The position numbers and the translations under genes were made by a program. The notes under the pieces are model-generated. The model did not search any database, had not been told where the DNA came from, and saw only the letters and a program-made list of their open reading frames with translations. From contig OX463822.1 of the NCBI GenBank assembly GCA_949825045.1, forward strand, positions 2,361,001 to 2,425,000: a stretch of 64,000 bases of DNA, read 5' to 3'. The stretch is from Argyresthia goedartella. Its lineage: Eukaryota; Arthropoda; Insecta; Lepidoptera; Argyresthiidae. Positions 10,021 through 20,536 of the stretch are shown in pieces (the first letter of the stretch is position 1; every line of letters begins with the position of its first letter).

Positions 10021-11309
10021 CACAGTCAGGTCATAAGTTCTGTCACACAATAAAAACTTTTGAATTTAGAACGCTGGCCACAAAAAAGTTTATTGAATTC
10101 GAATTTCGAATTTTTCATGAAAATAAAAATGTGTACTTTTTAGAATTTTCCTCATTTTTAAATATGGAGTGGACACTTAAAGAAGACCGTGTCGCAGTTA
10201 TTGCGTTGCATCGTTGCGGTTACGCGCCAATTCAGATTTTCGACTTACTGAAAAATTTGAATATAACCAAAAGATTAGTTTATCGTACCATTAAACGATA
10301 CAATGAAGACTCTAGTGTAGATGACAGGTCAAGAAGTGGTCGCCCTCGCTCTGTTAGGTCTCCAGCAGTGATAAAAGCGGTGAAGGCGCGAATTCAAAGA
10401 AATCCCATACGTAAGCAGAAACTGTTGGCCCTTCAGATGGGGTTAAGCAGGACAACGGTGAAAAGGGTGTTAAATGAAGACTTAGGGCTTAGGGCATATC
10501 GAAGAAAAACAGGACATCGTTTGGACGCTCGTTTAATGGACCTGAGACTGAAGAGATGCCGCGGGAAATAAGCATCGGGAAATTCTTTTTTCGGATGAAA
10601 AAATTTTCACCGTGGAAGAGAGCTACAACAAACAAAATGATAAGGTGTAGGCACACAGCAGTGAAGAAGCGAGCAACCGTATTCTGCGTGTCCAACGAGG
10701 TCATTTTCCATCCTCGCTCATGGTTTGGTTGGGAGTCTCTTATTGGGGCTTAACTGAGGTACATTTTTGTGAGAAAGGCGTAAAAACGAATGCAGTTGTG
10801 TATCAAAATACAGTCCTCAAGAACCTTGTGGAACCTGTTTCTCATACCATGTTTAATAACAGGCACTGGGTATTCCAACAAGATTCTGCGCCAGCTCATA
10901 GAGCGAAAAGGACACAAGACTGGCTGGCGGCGCGTGAAATCGACTTCATCCGGCACGAAGACTGGCCCTCCTCCAGTCCAGATTTGAGTCCGTTAGATTA
11001 CAAGATATGGCAACACTTGGAGGAAAAGGCCTGCTCAAAGCCTCATCCTGATTTGGAGTCACTCAAGGCATCCTTGATTAAGGCAGCCGCCGATATTGAC
11101 ATGGACCTCGTTCGTGCTGCGATAGACGACTGGCCGCGCAGAATAAAGGCCTGTATTCAAAATCGCGGGGGTCATTTTGAATAAACTTTATTACCATAAG
11201 AATCTATGTTTTATTAAGTTCATTTTGCTATATAAATGTTCACATAAATAATAAACACATCCAAATTATTTCATATTGCACATGTGACAGAACTTATGAC
11301 CTGACTATG
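10021..11309 (+). mobile_element. maT-type Tc1/mariner transposon, private to unit 1
   Basis: A 1,289-bp element with terminal inverted repeats of about 27 bp (AGTCAGGTCATAAGTTCTGT near each end) and a TA duplication at both edges (10019-10020, 11310-11311). Units 2 and 3 carry the uninterrupted site (TATATATTATTATTG near 36330 and 52790), which proves insertion after the array formed. Confidence 0.95.
10164..11184 (+). pseudogene. maT transposase, frameshifted and with one nonsense codon
   Basis: The N-terminus (MEWTLKEDRVAVIALHRCG) and paired helix-turn-helix DNA-binding region run in one frame to about 10550. The catalytic domain continues in the next frame: ILFSDEKIFTVEE (first Asp), WVFQQDSAPAHRAK (second Asp) and SPDLSPLDYKIW (third Asp). 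There are 37 residues between the second and third Asp, giving the DD37D signature of maT elements. A frameshift near 10550-10578 and a TAG at 10648-10650 (KV stop AHSS) inactivate it. The start is the ATG at 10164. It would have been about 340 residues, the usual family length. Confidence 0.9.
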
Positions 11310-11627
11310 TATTATTATTGTACGAAATATTTGATTGTGTAAATGTTTTGTTTAAATAAAACTTCTTAGAAATTTACTCTACTTTGAGGGATAAGTCTTC
11401 CATGTAATTCTTAACGCATATTAGTGTAGTGTCAAACAATTAAAATAAAAACATCAACCTCATATGCAAAATAAATTTATTCATTTCCATTAATGGCAAT
11501 CAATAAAAGGAGGGTGGGCGACATTTGCCCAAATATCAAACACTAATAAGAACTATGTCTTAAAAGCATATTTTTACTATGACAGGAAAAACATAAGCTG
11601 TTATGATCAAATAAGTTGCCCTTAAAT
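11310..11627. other. AT-rich spacer, no gene seen
   Basis: Nothing recognised. Equivalents are about 36335-36646 and 52795-53109. Confidence 0.4.
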
Positions 11628-11899
11628 AATACTAACCGCGCAAGGATAAGCGCTGCTCTTCGGATGCCGGGTGGCTCTAAACATTTTAACCTGTGTCTGA
11701 GACACAAAAAAGCCCGAAACCAGTGCAACGTTGTAACGGTAACCATCCAGTTACCGAGTCAGACAAATGTTGCTTTACCCGCACGATGGTTTCTGGTGAG
11801 TATCTAAGTAGCATCCGTGGCCTAGTGGTACAAGGACATAAAAGTTTTAGAGCCACCCGGCACCTTATACGTAGCGCCTCTCCTTGCGCGGTGAGTATT
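11628..11899. mobile_element. Foldback element 1 (about 272 bp), unit 1
   Basis: Imperfect inverted repeats of about 55 bp form the ends: left arm 11628-11682 begins AATACTAACCGCGCAAGG; right arm 11844-11899 is the complement, beginning AATACTCACCGCGCAAGG. Both contain GCCGGGTGGCTCTAAA. The centre has a tRNA A-box-like TGGCCTAGTGG but no B box. No coding capacity. It resembles a foldback MITE and lies about 180 bp from the P2 stop. Confidence 0.6.
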
Positions 11900-12077
11900 C
11901 TTCATATCGACTTGTATGGACTTTTCAATTGATCGTATGTTTTTACTGCAAGATTATATTTTTTTGAAGTCTTCGTTAAATTACTATTTATTTAATGGCC
12001 TATCCGATAGCATAGGTTTTTTAATGGTGGAAATTTGAAAGAAACTTCATACGAAATTGCCGTATCTCCTTTCTTAT

Positions 12078-12341
12078 TCATTTCCGGTTAGGATAGAACC
12101 CATACACGCTATCAAAAAACTCGGGATCGAACGTCGCTACGGTCTTGGCCAGTTTGTGCTCAACAGCGGGTATGTCATACCGCAGTGGCATGGTGTAGGC
12201 CAATGGCGTGGTGTAGTGGAGGGGGAGGGTGCGGACTACCGTTTCTAGGGGATAAGCTCCGTATTCCGATGTCCATTCCATAAGCGGTGTTGGGGCGGCG
12301 GATATAGCTACGGCGAGAAGTAGGACGATTAAGAGTTTCAT
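12078..12341 (-). CDS. P2: 87-residue secreted protein (unit 1 copy)
   Basis: The signal peptide (MKLLIVLLLAVAISAAP) is followed by a ~70-residue mature chain with no Cys. It is rich in Tyr, Pro and Leu (PLHYTTPLAYTMPLRYDIP) and ends FDSVYGFYPNRK. As in P1, the ATG follows an intron acceptor directly (ATGTCCACAG). The candidate intron (12342 to about 13034) contains a foldback element and a SINE. AATAAA lies about 90 nt after the stop (11987-11992 on the plus strand). I do not recognise the family; cuticle-associated or seminal proteins are possible by composition only. Unit 3 differs at two residues visible here (Ile/Val in the signal peptide, Glu/Asp in the mature chain). Confidence 0.75.
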   Translation of the reverse strand: MKLLIVLLLAVAISAAPTPLMEWTSEYGAYPLETVVRTLPLHYTTPLAYTMPLRYDIPAVEHKLAKTVATFDPEFFDSVYGFYPNRK

Positions 12342-12394
12342 CTGTGGACATATTTATAATAAGAGTAAGATCGAGCCATACTCAAATCCTTCTA

Positions 12395-12715
12395 ATAGCT
12401 GCGGCAATGGGTGAGCCTTTTGTCACGCAAAATTGACCGATGGATATCTGGCTAGAGCGTTGTCGGGACAACTATGCCTCCGTAAAGGAAAGGGAGTGAC
12501 CGTGTGTTATGAAGTTAAGAAAGAGTCACAAACATATGAGTAAATATTAAACATCAACAAACAACTACATGCCGTCTTAAAGTAACAACATAACACAACA
12601 TAGCGTCACGCCTTTTCCCCTTACTGGAGAGCAGAGTCACAATTGTGCCCACTTTGAGGCAGTTATTCAATACTCCATTTTGCGTGACAGGGAGCTAGCC
12701 AATTGCCGCAGCTAT
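12395..12715. mobile_element. Foldback element 2 inside the P2 intron, unit 1
   Basis: 39-bp inverted arms (12395-12433 and 12677-12715) share ATAGCTGCGGCAAT and GTCACGCAAAAT; 32 of 39 positions pair. There is no coding capacity. It abuts the tail of the SINE at 12725-12848. Equivalents in the other units are listed separately. Confidence 0.55.
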
Positions 12716-12724
12716 GGAGTAATG

Positions 12725-12848
12725 AAGGTTTCCTGACGATGTTTTCCATCACCGTTACGTCCATATTATCTTATGGGTACATGGTCAGGAATCGAACCTG
12801 CATCTCCTGTGTGAGAAGAAGTGTGAATCCCATTAGACCACGGAGCTC
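12725..12848 (-). mobile_element. tRNA-Val-derived SINE (minus strand), unit 1
   Basis: On the minus strand it begins GAGCTCCGTGG, with an A box TGGTCTAATGGG, an anticodon arm that can fold with a CTCACAC loop (CAC anticodon, Val-like), and a perfect B box GGTTCGATTCC (12788-12798). The acceptor stem does not pair, so it is not a working tRNA. The body ends with the TTTCC..ACGATGTTTTCC..CACCG tail known from lepidopteran SINEs. Confidence 0.7.
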
Positions 12849-13149
12849 TTTTAAAGTAATAAAAAGGGTAATACAATTTTAAGGGGATGCTAGGTATTTC
12901 TTACGAACGTGAATCTGAATTCAAAATACTATACATATATGTTACATCTTCCGAGGGCGACTGGCAACAGACTTTTGACAACAGTGTTAAACAATTTAAA
13001 CACAACTTATGTGCAACACGGTCAAGTTACATACAAGCACGGTAAGGTTTTTGCCTGTCCGGCAGGTTCCCACTTTGCAAAGCCGTGCTGTATTTAAGTC
13101 GCTATTTAACTGTATTTAGCCTCTTTCATCTGGTGCTAGACGGCTTCAA

Positions 13150-13186
13150 TGAGAGCGATGTGAGCTGTACACTACGTATATTTATA
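13150..13186 (-). promoter_or_regulatory. P2 core promoter, unit 1 (TATA + Inr)
   Basis: On the minus strand TATAAATA (13179-13186) lies at -36 to -29 from the A of a TCATTG initiator (predicted start 13150), the same spacing as P1. The first exon would run to a GTATGT donor near 13034. It holds a 7-codon upstream ORF (MKEAKYS), so translation of P2 may depend on the start codon in exon 2. Confidence 0.5.
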
Positions 13187-15467
13187 GGGTGAGATATATT
13201 TCACAACTTTTTAAATTGTTTAACTTTGCTTACCTTGCAAATCGTTCCTTTCAATAATCAAAAGAAAAGTGATTCTCTCAAAAAAATGTCTCCTTTTATA
13301 ACGGATTTTTAACTCGTTAAACAACAACATGTAAGTTCCTACTAATATCCTCTGATTAAGTTCTTATCACTTCAGCAATTAGCACTTTATCAATTCCGTA
13401 TCGCGGTAATTGCTTTCGATATTAGAAACATCTAAAAAAAGTAAAAACATTTATATTTTTTCGAGAACTTCAATACCAATAACAACAAATAAAAATTATC
13501 AACTTTGAAATTCTGAAGTTACAAAAACAAACTAACTTTTATTTACGGCTCATGTTTCGGTAAAATTTGCAACTCCTGGTTGTTGAAATTTTGGACATGT
13601 ATACATATATTATAATTTGGGCACACATAATATACATATATAACCATAATTTTGAAAAGCGCTTTCAAGATGGCCATTTGATAACCCATCCCCTAAAGTT
13701 TATGTTATAATTGATCCTCTAGTATGGGTGTGCTTTCCGATATGCATGTTTAATATTAACTTTATGTCACCCATTAATAATATACCTATAATATTATGGT
13801 CCATGGAAAAGGTATGGATTATGGATTGGATCTAAATCCCGTATCTCTACTTAGATATACAATGTTTGTTCGACCTCCCACCAGGGTCGGACTCAGACTA
13901 GGGGCCCATAGATAGAATGAAACAAAATTAAAGACCTTGCTGTGGATGCTTCAACGACAGTTCCCTCGAGCTGCTCTGCAGCTCTAGGTACGTGGCTCTG
14001 CGGCGCACCCAGATGTAGATCTCGTTGAAGATCCCGTACTCCTTTCAGCAACCGTACACCAAGCAAGGTCATGCATGTCCTTTCCTTAAATGCTAGTAAA
14101 ACGTGGGCGTTCCCCGTAGAACACATAATTCTTAAAGTAGTAGGATCTGCCCGCGCTCTTCTTTCCCGCCCCCGCATCTTTCGTCCCCGTCGCCCGCAGA
14201 CCATAGGAGTGCTACGTACGAATTTGACAATCTATAGTTATCTGGCCAGCGCAACAGAATACTTGATAGTACTACGTACAGAAAGATTACGCGACAATTA
14301 AGCGCAATCTACCTCGCACCTGCATACGTACAACAATCGCTAAGCACCTACAGAATCGGTTGCCCCGCCCGTGCAGGCTAGATTGCGCCGCATTACTACG
14401 CCTGGGAGCTTCTTTTACTCTGACATCACAAGGTCGTCCTGTAAACTCCTGTCTCGCTTGATCACGGTAGGGTTATGCGCGATTTTTGTTTGTGAATTTT
14501 AGTCCACTCTGTCTAAAGAGAGGTGTTATTAGTACTTATTATTATACAGGCTATTGGTAAATTTTAAGGCTAGGTAGCTACCTACCTCCTTACTTATGTA
14601 ATCGTCATTTATTTTATACTGGGTCTAAAGTGTTTACTTTTAGTTAAACAAAAAGGTACATATTCAATTAAAAAGGAATCGAATTTTATTTGTGAACAAT
14701 TCCTTTAGACACCCTAAAATGTTAGGTACTTAAGTCATTGTTGTTGCAAAAATCACAGAAAAGTTGCTTATGAGGAGCGGCTAGCGCGCGACGCAACTGC
14801 CAGCCAAGCGAGCGGCAACATAACTGAATTCCCGCCCGTCGGGTTGGCAGTTCGAACGTACCTATACTATAGAGTGAGACCCCCCTGCCAGCGCGGGGTC
14901 TTCAGAGCGAGACCAACAAACTCACGCGACAATTCGAAAACTAGCCCAAATTTTTATATGTTTTGAGAACACACAGGATGTCCCATAAGTATACGTCTTA
15001 CACAGCGACACCGAAGGTAGACCTGCTTTAGATGCATGTTATTCATATATCGTCGGTTTAAAAGTAATATCATTTCTTGGATACCCCATTCATGTATGTT
15101 TTATATATCAATCATACTCGTATTAAACATTAACATAACATAAACATTTACATACATTGCTTCTGACACATACATTCGAATAAACATAAATGTGCTACAT
15201 TTATTATTACTTAAAAATTATCAAAATCAAAACTCAAAGAAAATGTTTTACTGATTAGCCCGTGATTGATCATGATGAAGAAAAACAACATGAAAAACCT
15301 ATCCATCAGAAATAACCTCATAAACTCGTATAAGCCCATCCGTCACTTACTAAATTTGGTCAGGTTTATTGTTGTGGTTTCACATAATTCATAACTCTAA
15401 AAACTCATAAACCTGCCCCAACCAACCAAAATAGGGTTAAATACCATTAAAATTTAGTTCTATTTAT
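13187..15467. other. Long gene-less stretch with two GC-rich islands
   Basis: AT-rich except for islands at about 13900-14450 and 14760-14930. The first contains overlapping open frames on both strands (14071-14301 plus; 13893-14204 minus); the minus frame is cut by a stop in unit 2, so neither is well supported. The second contains an inverted pair (GCAACTGCCAGCC and GGTTGGCAGTTCG). Neither island is recognised. Equivalents are 38652-40946 and 54668-56961. Confidence 0.4.
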
Positions 15468-15751
15468 AGTGCAGTTCAGTTCAATTCAGTTCAAAGATTT
15501 TTATTCATAATATCAGAAGAATTGAGACTTAATTAACGTCATAACATAATCAAGCAAGCATCTTCAAAACATAAAGTAGGTGCCTAATTATTAGTACATA
15601 ATATATAGAGTGCAATGAACTGGTTTAATGCCAGATGTCTTGTAAAAAGTCATTAATTTTGTAGCAGGCCTTTGTGCACAAAGTGTGCTTTATACATCTT
15701 TTGAATCGAGCTTCAGTTAAGTTATGTATTTCTAGCGGAATTTTTTCATAT
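15468..15751 (-). mobile_element. 5'-truncated LINE tail (LINE C), unit 1
   Basis: The minus strand reads YEKIPLEIHNLTEARFKRC and then IKHTLCTKACYKINDF, clearly related to the C-terminus of LINE A (NKIPLEILKLPFEQFKKH). It ends with a TTGAACTGAA-type repeat tail at about 15471-15493. It is a different family from LINE A and only the last ~40 codons are present. A 26-bp LINE A-like 3' end (15748-15773) abuts it in the opposite direction. Confidence 0.65.
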
Positions 15752-15773
15752 GTAAATATCTACAGTAATAAAG

Positions 15774-16906
15774 ACATTTGGAATTTTGAAATTTTTAATT
15801 CATCGAGGCCCTGTTCTAATAAATCCCTATTGAACAGATGAGACCCAATGAAGAGATTAATAAATAAATGATGCACGAAAAATGAAATGATAGATAAATC
15901 TGTCACATAGAGCTTTATTGATAACATAAGTTTTATCGGAACAGGCCATAAATATTTTCTTAAAACATGTTGAGAAACTAGAAAATGAATACTGAGGATT
16001 TTATCAAAGAAGTCCAAGAAACAGTGACGAAAATTCCGTAAATGACGCTAGAGATGAGAGTTTAGATTTTGACTGTGATATGTAAAATATGAGGTTAAAA
16101 AAATGCTGGATATTTAAGCTCCATTTTTTCAAGTAACTTTTCGGTAACTGTCGACATTGGTAAATGTCGGTGCTATCCAATGAATTTTATTTGGCTTAGT
16201 AACTTATCCAGCATTTAGTCGAATACGTGCATCATGCGTAAACATACATTTTGGATCATTTGGATAGTATTCATAAAACAAACCCCTACATCTTTCCCTA
16301 AGGAATAAAACTGATATATGACCCTTTCGCCCGATTCGAAAAAGAAAATAACAAAATTTCAAATCGCCAAAATGTTGGTGTTTCTATTTTTGAGCCTGGA
16401 GTACAACAAGATTTTATTTTGATTTGTACTGTGATGTGTGTAAATACATATTTTATGTGATGGCAATGTGATATTTTAAAATATTATGAAAACAGCTATA
16501 TTTGCAAAACTTCATTGTTGGTGGACAAACTTTAGAGTTTGAAAATCCACCAAAATTTTAATAACTTTAATAACTCCTAAACAACTTGGGTTTTTTGATT
16601 TATCTTACATTTCCTGTAAAGGGATAGTGATTTATTATATTTCTAAAAATTTCAGTTTCTGGAAATAAAAATCTACACCAAAATTGGACGTTTTCACAAA
16701 TAATGTATTTCTTGAAAATCAATCATTTCATTTGACATGAGTTTCATCATTATTTTTAGATAATATAGGAAAAAGATGGCTAAGAGTTCATACAAAGCTG
16801 CCCATGGTATTTAAACGATACTTGGAAAAATCAATCACTCGTTTCTCTGTTTAAATTTTTCTTTCGGTTGGTATGTCGTGTACTAAAAAAAACTCCCATC
16901 CAATTC
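15774..16906. other. AT-rich spacer, no convincing gene
   Basis: A hydrophobic open frame at 15760-16017 (minus) lacks an ATG near its start. Nothing else recognised. Equivalents are 41253-42379 and 57268-58395. Confidence 0.4.
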
Positions 16907-16978
16907 AGTCACGGCAATTCAACAATATTGTGTTAAACTGAAATGTGTTTGTAATAATTTATTGCGTTGCTTTTTTAA

Positions 16979-17242
16979 ATGTACGATAGGAGTACCCTGA
17001 ATGCTATAGGATATCGTCTATCTGTAACTACTACTTTTGCTATAATCCTGATTCCCTATGAAAACATCAGTACATTAAGCTATAAGTGTGCTAAGTTGGT
17101 AAGCACCGACAAAGCGGTATTATTCGGTATAATGGTAAGAGAGCCGAGTGTGTATAATCGATGCGCACGAGTTCCATACGACGTTTTTCAAATACTCGCG
17201 AGAAAAAAACTGACTTGTATTGATCACACAAGCAAAACGTGA
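16979..17242 (+). CDS. Unassigned 87-codon ORF, unit 1/2 junction copy
   Basis: Starts at a true ATG (MYDRSTLNAIGYRLSVTTTF) and ends IDHTSKT. An initiator-like TCAGT lies about 70 bp upstream (near 16907) with no clear TATA, and AATAAA follows the stop by about 40 nt (17283-17288). There is no signal peptide and no recognisable domain. Unit 3 differs by two replacement and two silent changes, which does not argue for purifying selection. It may be a real small gene or chance. Confidence 0.3.
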   Translation: MYDRSTLNAIGYRLSVTTTFAIILIPYENISTLSYKCAKLVSTDKAVLFGIMVREPSVYNRCARVPYDVFQILARKKLTCIDHTSKT

Positions 17243-17914
17243 AAATGGCAAATTTGTTTTGTTTTATCCGAGCGCGGCACTAAATAAAGTATGTGGCAAT
17301 GTTATGGTTAATATATTATAAATATAATTTTATGAAATAATGATACAAAATGATGAATGATTTACCATGATATGGACTTAACCTAAAATTGACAAATTAT
17401 TCACAAAAATATTTATTGTCAGTAGGCATAAAATCTTTTAAAGGATAATTAAAAAATATTAGAGTAAAAAGCTCTAGTGCGTAATAAGCTCCATTATGCA
17501 CATAAATTCGTTGAAAGAAAAAGTCACTTCATGAGCAAGTGTGTTGAAAAATAAAACTCCTAGCTATATTATGGAAAACCAGAAGAACTAATTTATTGTT
17601 CTAGCAACAATTACATACAACTGGCTGTTTAATCTGTGGTATATATATGTGATATTGCGTTATATCATCACGATTTTTTTATTAAAAAATATAATTAGAT
17701 TCTCAACGTCTTATTTGAAATATTGACTTGAATGTAAATATATATACAGGTGCATGGTATTTGAGCGAAATTTTATTATTTAACCTAACGGTAGGTTTAT
17801 AAAAAAAAAACAAAAAAGACACTGCAAACATTTATTAAATAAAATCATGTCAAAAAGCAAAACGCCTGTTGGGTATGTACTGTAAGGTTCATCAAGGTAA
17901 GGTGCTCAAGATCC

Positions 17915-18019
17915 CTATATCCCATCAGGGTATTTGTTGTTTTGGGGCGGGTCCCATTTGACTGCCGCAGCAGCGTACGCTACGATGCACAGGCAGAAAA
18001 CAAGGACTATGAATCTCAT
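17915..18019 (-). CDS. P1 secreted peptide, unit 2 copy
   Basis: Identical to the unit 1 coding exon. The intron acceptor and the donor at 18309/18308 are conserved, with exon 1 at 18309-18358 and the AATAAA signal at 17831-17836 (plus-strand coordinates). Confidence 0.7.
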   Translation of the reverse strand: MRFIVLVFCLCIVAYAAAAVKWDPPQNNKYPDGI

Positions 18020-18357
18020 CTGAAAAGAAAGTAAATAGTGGTAAAATGTAACACTATATCAAGTCCTGCTTTACTTGTCTTTCTGGAAACAAATAAAAGC
18101 TAGCTGGATTAAAATAATAAAAATCAGTATTCTTGGAAGAATTTTCCTTAATTGGTTTTATAAGGGTACCTGTGACGGTATGATCTTGATACTGTTTCCC
18201 ACTAACCGGTACTTTCGTTCCAAACACTTCAAGTTCTATAATACTATAATCAACTAAACTCAAATTACTTAAATAACCAGGGTAAAGGAAATGTTTATTT
18301 GTATATACCTTTCTACTGATAGAAAACTTGGACCAGTGACTTCGAAGTGCAGAGTAC

Positions 18358-18394
18358 TGAATGATGTTTTAAGCATTCGACACGAACTTTTATA
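18358..18394 (-). promoter_or_regulatory. P1 core promoter, unit 2
   Basis: TATAAAAG at 18387-18394 and TTCAGT initiator with predicted start 18358, unchanged from unit 1. Confidence 0.6.
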
Positions 18395-18852
18395 TGTTTT
18401 CTATGTTTGCAGGGCAATAATTAGCCAAGATGATAACGAGTTGATGAATTTCAATTAAAGATCGGATAATGGGAAACGAATAGCACTTGCGGTTTAACGT
18501 ATATAACTTTATATAACCAAAACGTGAAAAGCGCTGTGTTAATCAAATTAGTTACTGCCTTACCTACTATTTAATCGTTTTTAAAGTACCTATTTGGTTT
18601 GTATGTTTAAAATGGTCATTATTAGTCACGTCTCACTCTTTTCCTAATAGAGATACACCAGACTTATGCATTCGGGTGATTTTTTGTTTTTTTTTTAATT
18701 TCAAGAAAATGGTCTGATATTTGTTGCTTAAAAACATAGGATTGATTCTATTCATAGCAAGAATACTTGAACACTGACGGTATTGCTTGACCATTAGCCC
18801 TGCCACCTTCTTTAAATTATATATTACTATTAGAAATGTTGATGCAGAGAAA

Positions 18853-18927
18853 GAGCTCCTTGGTTTTATGGGTTTTACGCTTGCTTATCACACAAGAGTT
18901 GCAAGTTTGAATCCTGACCATCTACCA
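18853..18927 (+). mobile_element. tRNA-derived SINE head, unit 2
   Basis: Same as 1564-1638 with a G-to-T change in the CCGTGG word (CCTTGG), shared with unit 3. Confidence 0.5.
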
Positions 18928-19498
18928 ATGAGATTTTTAATTTATGTTAGGCATATTATCGGAGGTTCAGTGTTTTGGATATTACGTTAAGCTGTAGGTG
19001 AAGCGAAACTCCGGAGATTACCCGACGCTCCTGAATAGGCGTGTTTACAGGGTACCAACACCATCGGTTAGCACGTCTTGGGCTCAGCGTTTTACTCTTT
19101 CCTACACACGTACAACGCGATCTGTAAAAAAATCGACATTAAATCCACGCCCATACCAGAAACCAAGAACTACATAAGAAAATGGCTACTCTCCCTGTCG
19201 TAAGACAAGACAGAATCAACCCTTAATTATTGAGAAACCAATAAAAAAACAGACACCTAAATAATATTATTATGTTTATGTATGTTCCCCACAAGGCACT
19301 CATAATATGTCCATCACTTCTTCCCCTTCGTTCCCTACTTCCTCCTCCTTTCCCCAATCCCAACCTATCCCCTACGAATTATTAGTTTTTGGTTAGATCT
19401 CCAGTACTTACGTATATAATTATGTTACACAATTAATTTTACTTTTTATTTCCCTGTTAATGTAATTTAAGTAATTTTTATTTGGCTTATGTTTAAAC

Positions 19499-19822
19499 GA
19501 TTACCAAAAACACACCTATTTTACTACCAATAAATTCGAAATGACTGCCAGAATGGATAAATATCCACCAAATTGTGTTTGGATAAATGATCACCAAACT
19601 TCTTTTTATGTTTTGTGTAGTTAAGTTTATGTTTTAAGTATTTTTTGTTGTTCTTACATGTTAAACCTAACACGAAGGATAAAGGGGGCTTCGCTTCGCT
19701 CACCCTCTTTAACCTTCACCTAAGCTACCGCAGTATTTTGCTCTGATATTTTTTGCAACTTTTGGTGTTCATTTATCCATTTTGGGTGAAAAAAAAATAT
19801 TTGGTGATCATTATATTTATTG
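19499..19822. mobile_element. MITE-like element with GATCACCAAA motifs, unit 2
   Basis: Counterpart of 2214-2537 with a few substitutions and homopolymer differences. Confidence 0.35.
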
Positions 19823-20536
19823 CCTTTTTATTTTATAAAACTGTATAAACAATTATTTTATGGGCTTCAGGATACAGGTTAGTGTAAAGTCCATAGTTTT
19901 TGAATAATGCAACTTTTGTTCTGGTAAATAAATAATTTTGTATTTGTATCTGTAGGTCCCACTACTATGGCTACTTGGATGTAGTAGTCGAAGAATAAAA
20001 CCTCTCTATCAACCCGCACTGAGCCATGGCTCAATCTTACTGGTATCCGGTTAAAAGTATCAACGTGTCCCACGGCGACTTGGCAATATTCATTGTGAAA
20101 TAAACGATCAAGTGCGAGTGCCGCACCACCGCGAAATGATATTCATTAATGTTGCAATGAGATTAGGAGTCTTTAATATAAAGTTAAGATAGCAAAATAT
20201 TGTTTACAAAGCTACTGGTGCGGCTACTATCGTACTTCTTATATGTAAGCAGATATATTTATTAGTTTGTATGAGGTATTGAAAAAAATTGTGCCCGCCC
20301 TATTTTAACAATATTTTTTTTCTATGGGACGGAGCAAATACCTATATGTTTTTTTTTTCCGCATTATTTATGTCCGTAGTTTTGGAGATGCATGGGGGAT
20401 GTAGATGTAGTCCGGGTGTGCAGTTTGTATCAGTCTACTTAACTTTACACAAATTGAAGGTAAAGATTTCACTTGGTAAAGATTTCACACTTATAAGACA
20501 ATAGAGGAAATTTCTAGCATACAAGAGCCACTAAAT

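Larger units (their letters stand above)
1..17285. repeat. Tandem unit 1 (about 16 kb segmental repeat plus private maT insertion)
   Basis: The sequence here recurs nearly base for base at 17286 and 42765, and its first 1.5 kb again at 58781. The spacing to unit 2 is about 17,288 bp measured at gene P1. Removing the 1,289-bp maT element and its 2-bp target duplication leaves about 16.0 kb, matching unit 3. The first ~40 bases already differ from the other copies, so the true left edge of the array is not visible. The unit edges used here are arbitrary, since a tandem array can be cut anywhere. Confidence 0.95.

Noticed and set aside
12770..12848. Functional tRNA-Val gene
   Set aside because: A and B boxes and an anticodon-like arm exist, but the acceptor stem does not pair and SINE body sequence continues past the end.
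12909..13097. 62-codon plus-strand frame ending in a Cys-rich stretch
   Set aside because: GTG start, and antisense to the predicted P2 first exon and intron edge; no plus-strand promoter or signal peptide.
13893..14204. 103-codon minus-strand Arg-rich frame
   Set aside because: Unit 2 carries an in-frame stop, unit lengths differ, and the composition fits a GC-rich island rather than a protein family.
15760..16017. 85-codon hydrophobic minus-strand frame
   Set aside because: TTG start, no ATG near the beginning, no promoter or signal peptide; identical across units only because the units are recent.
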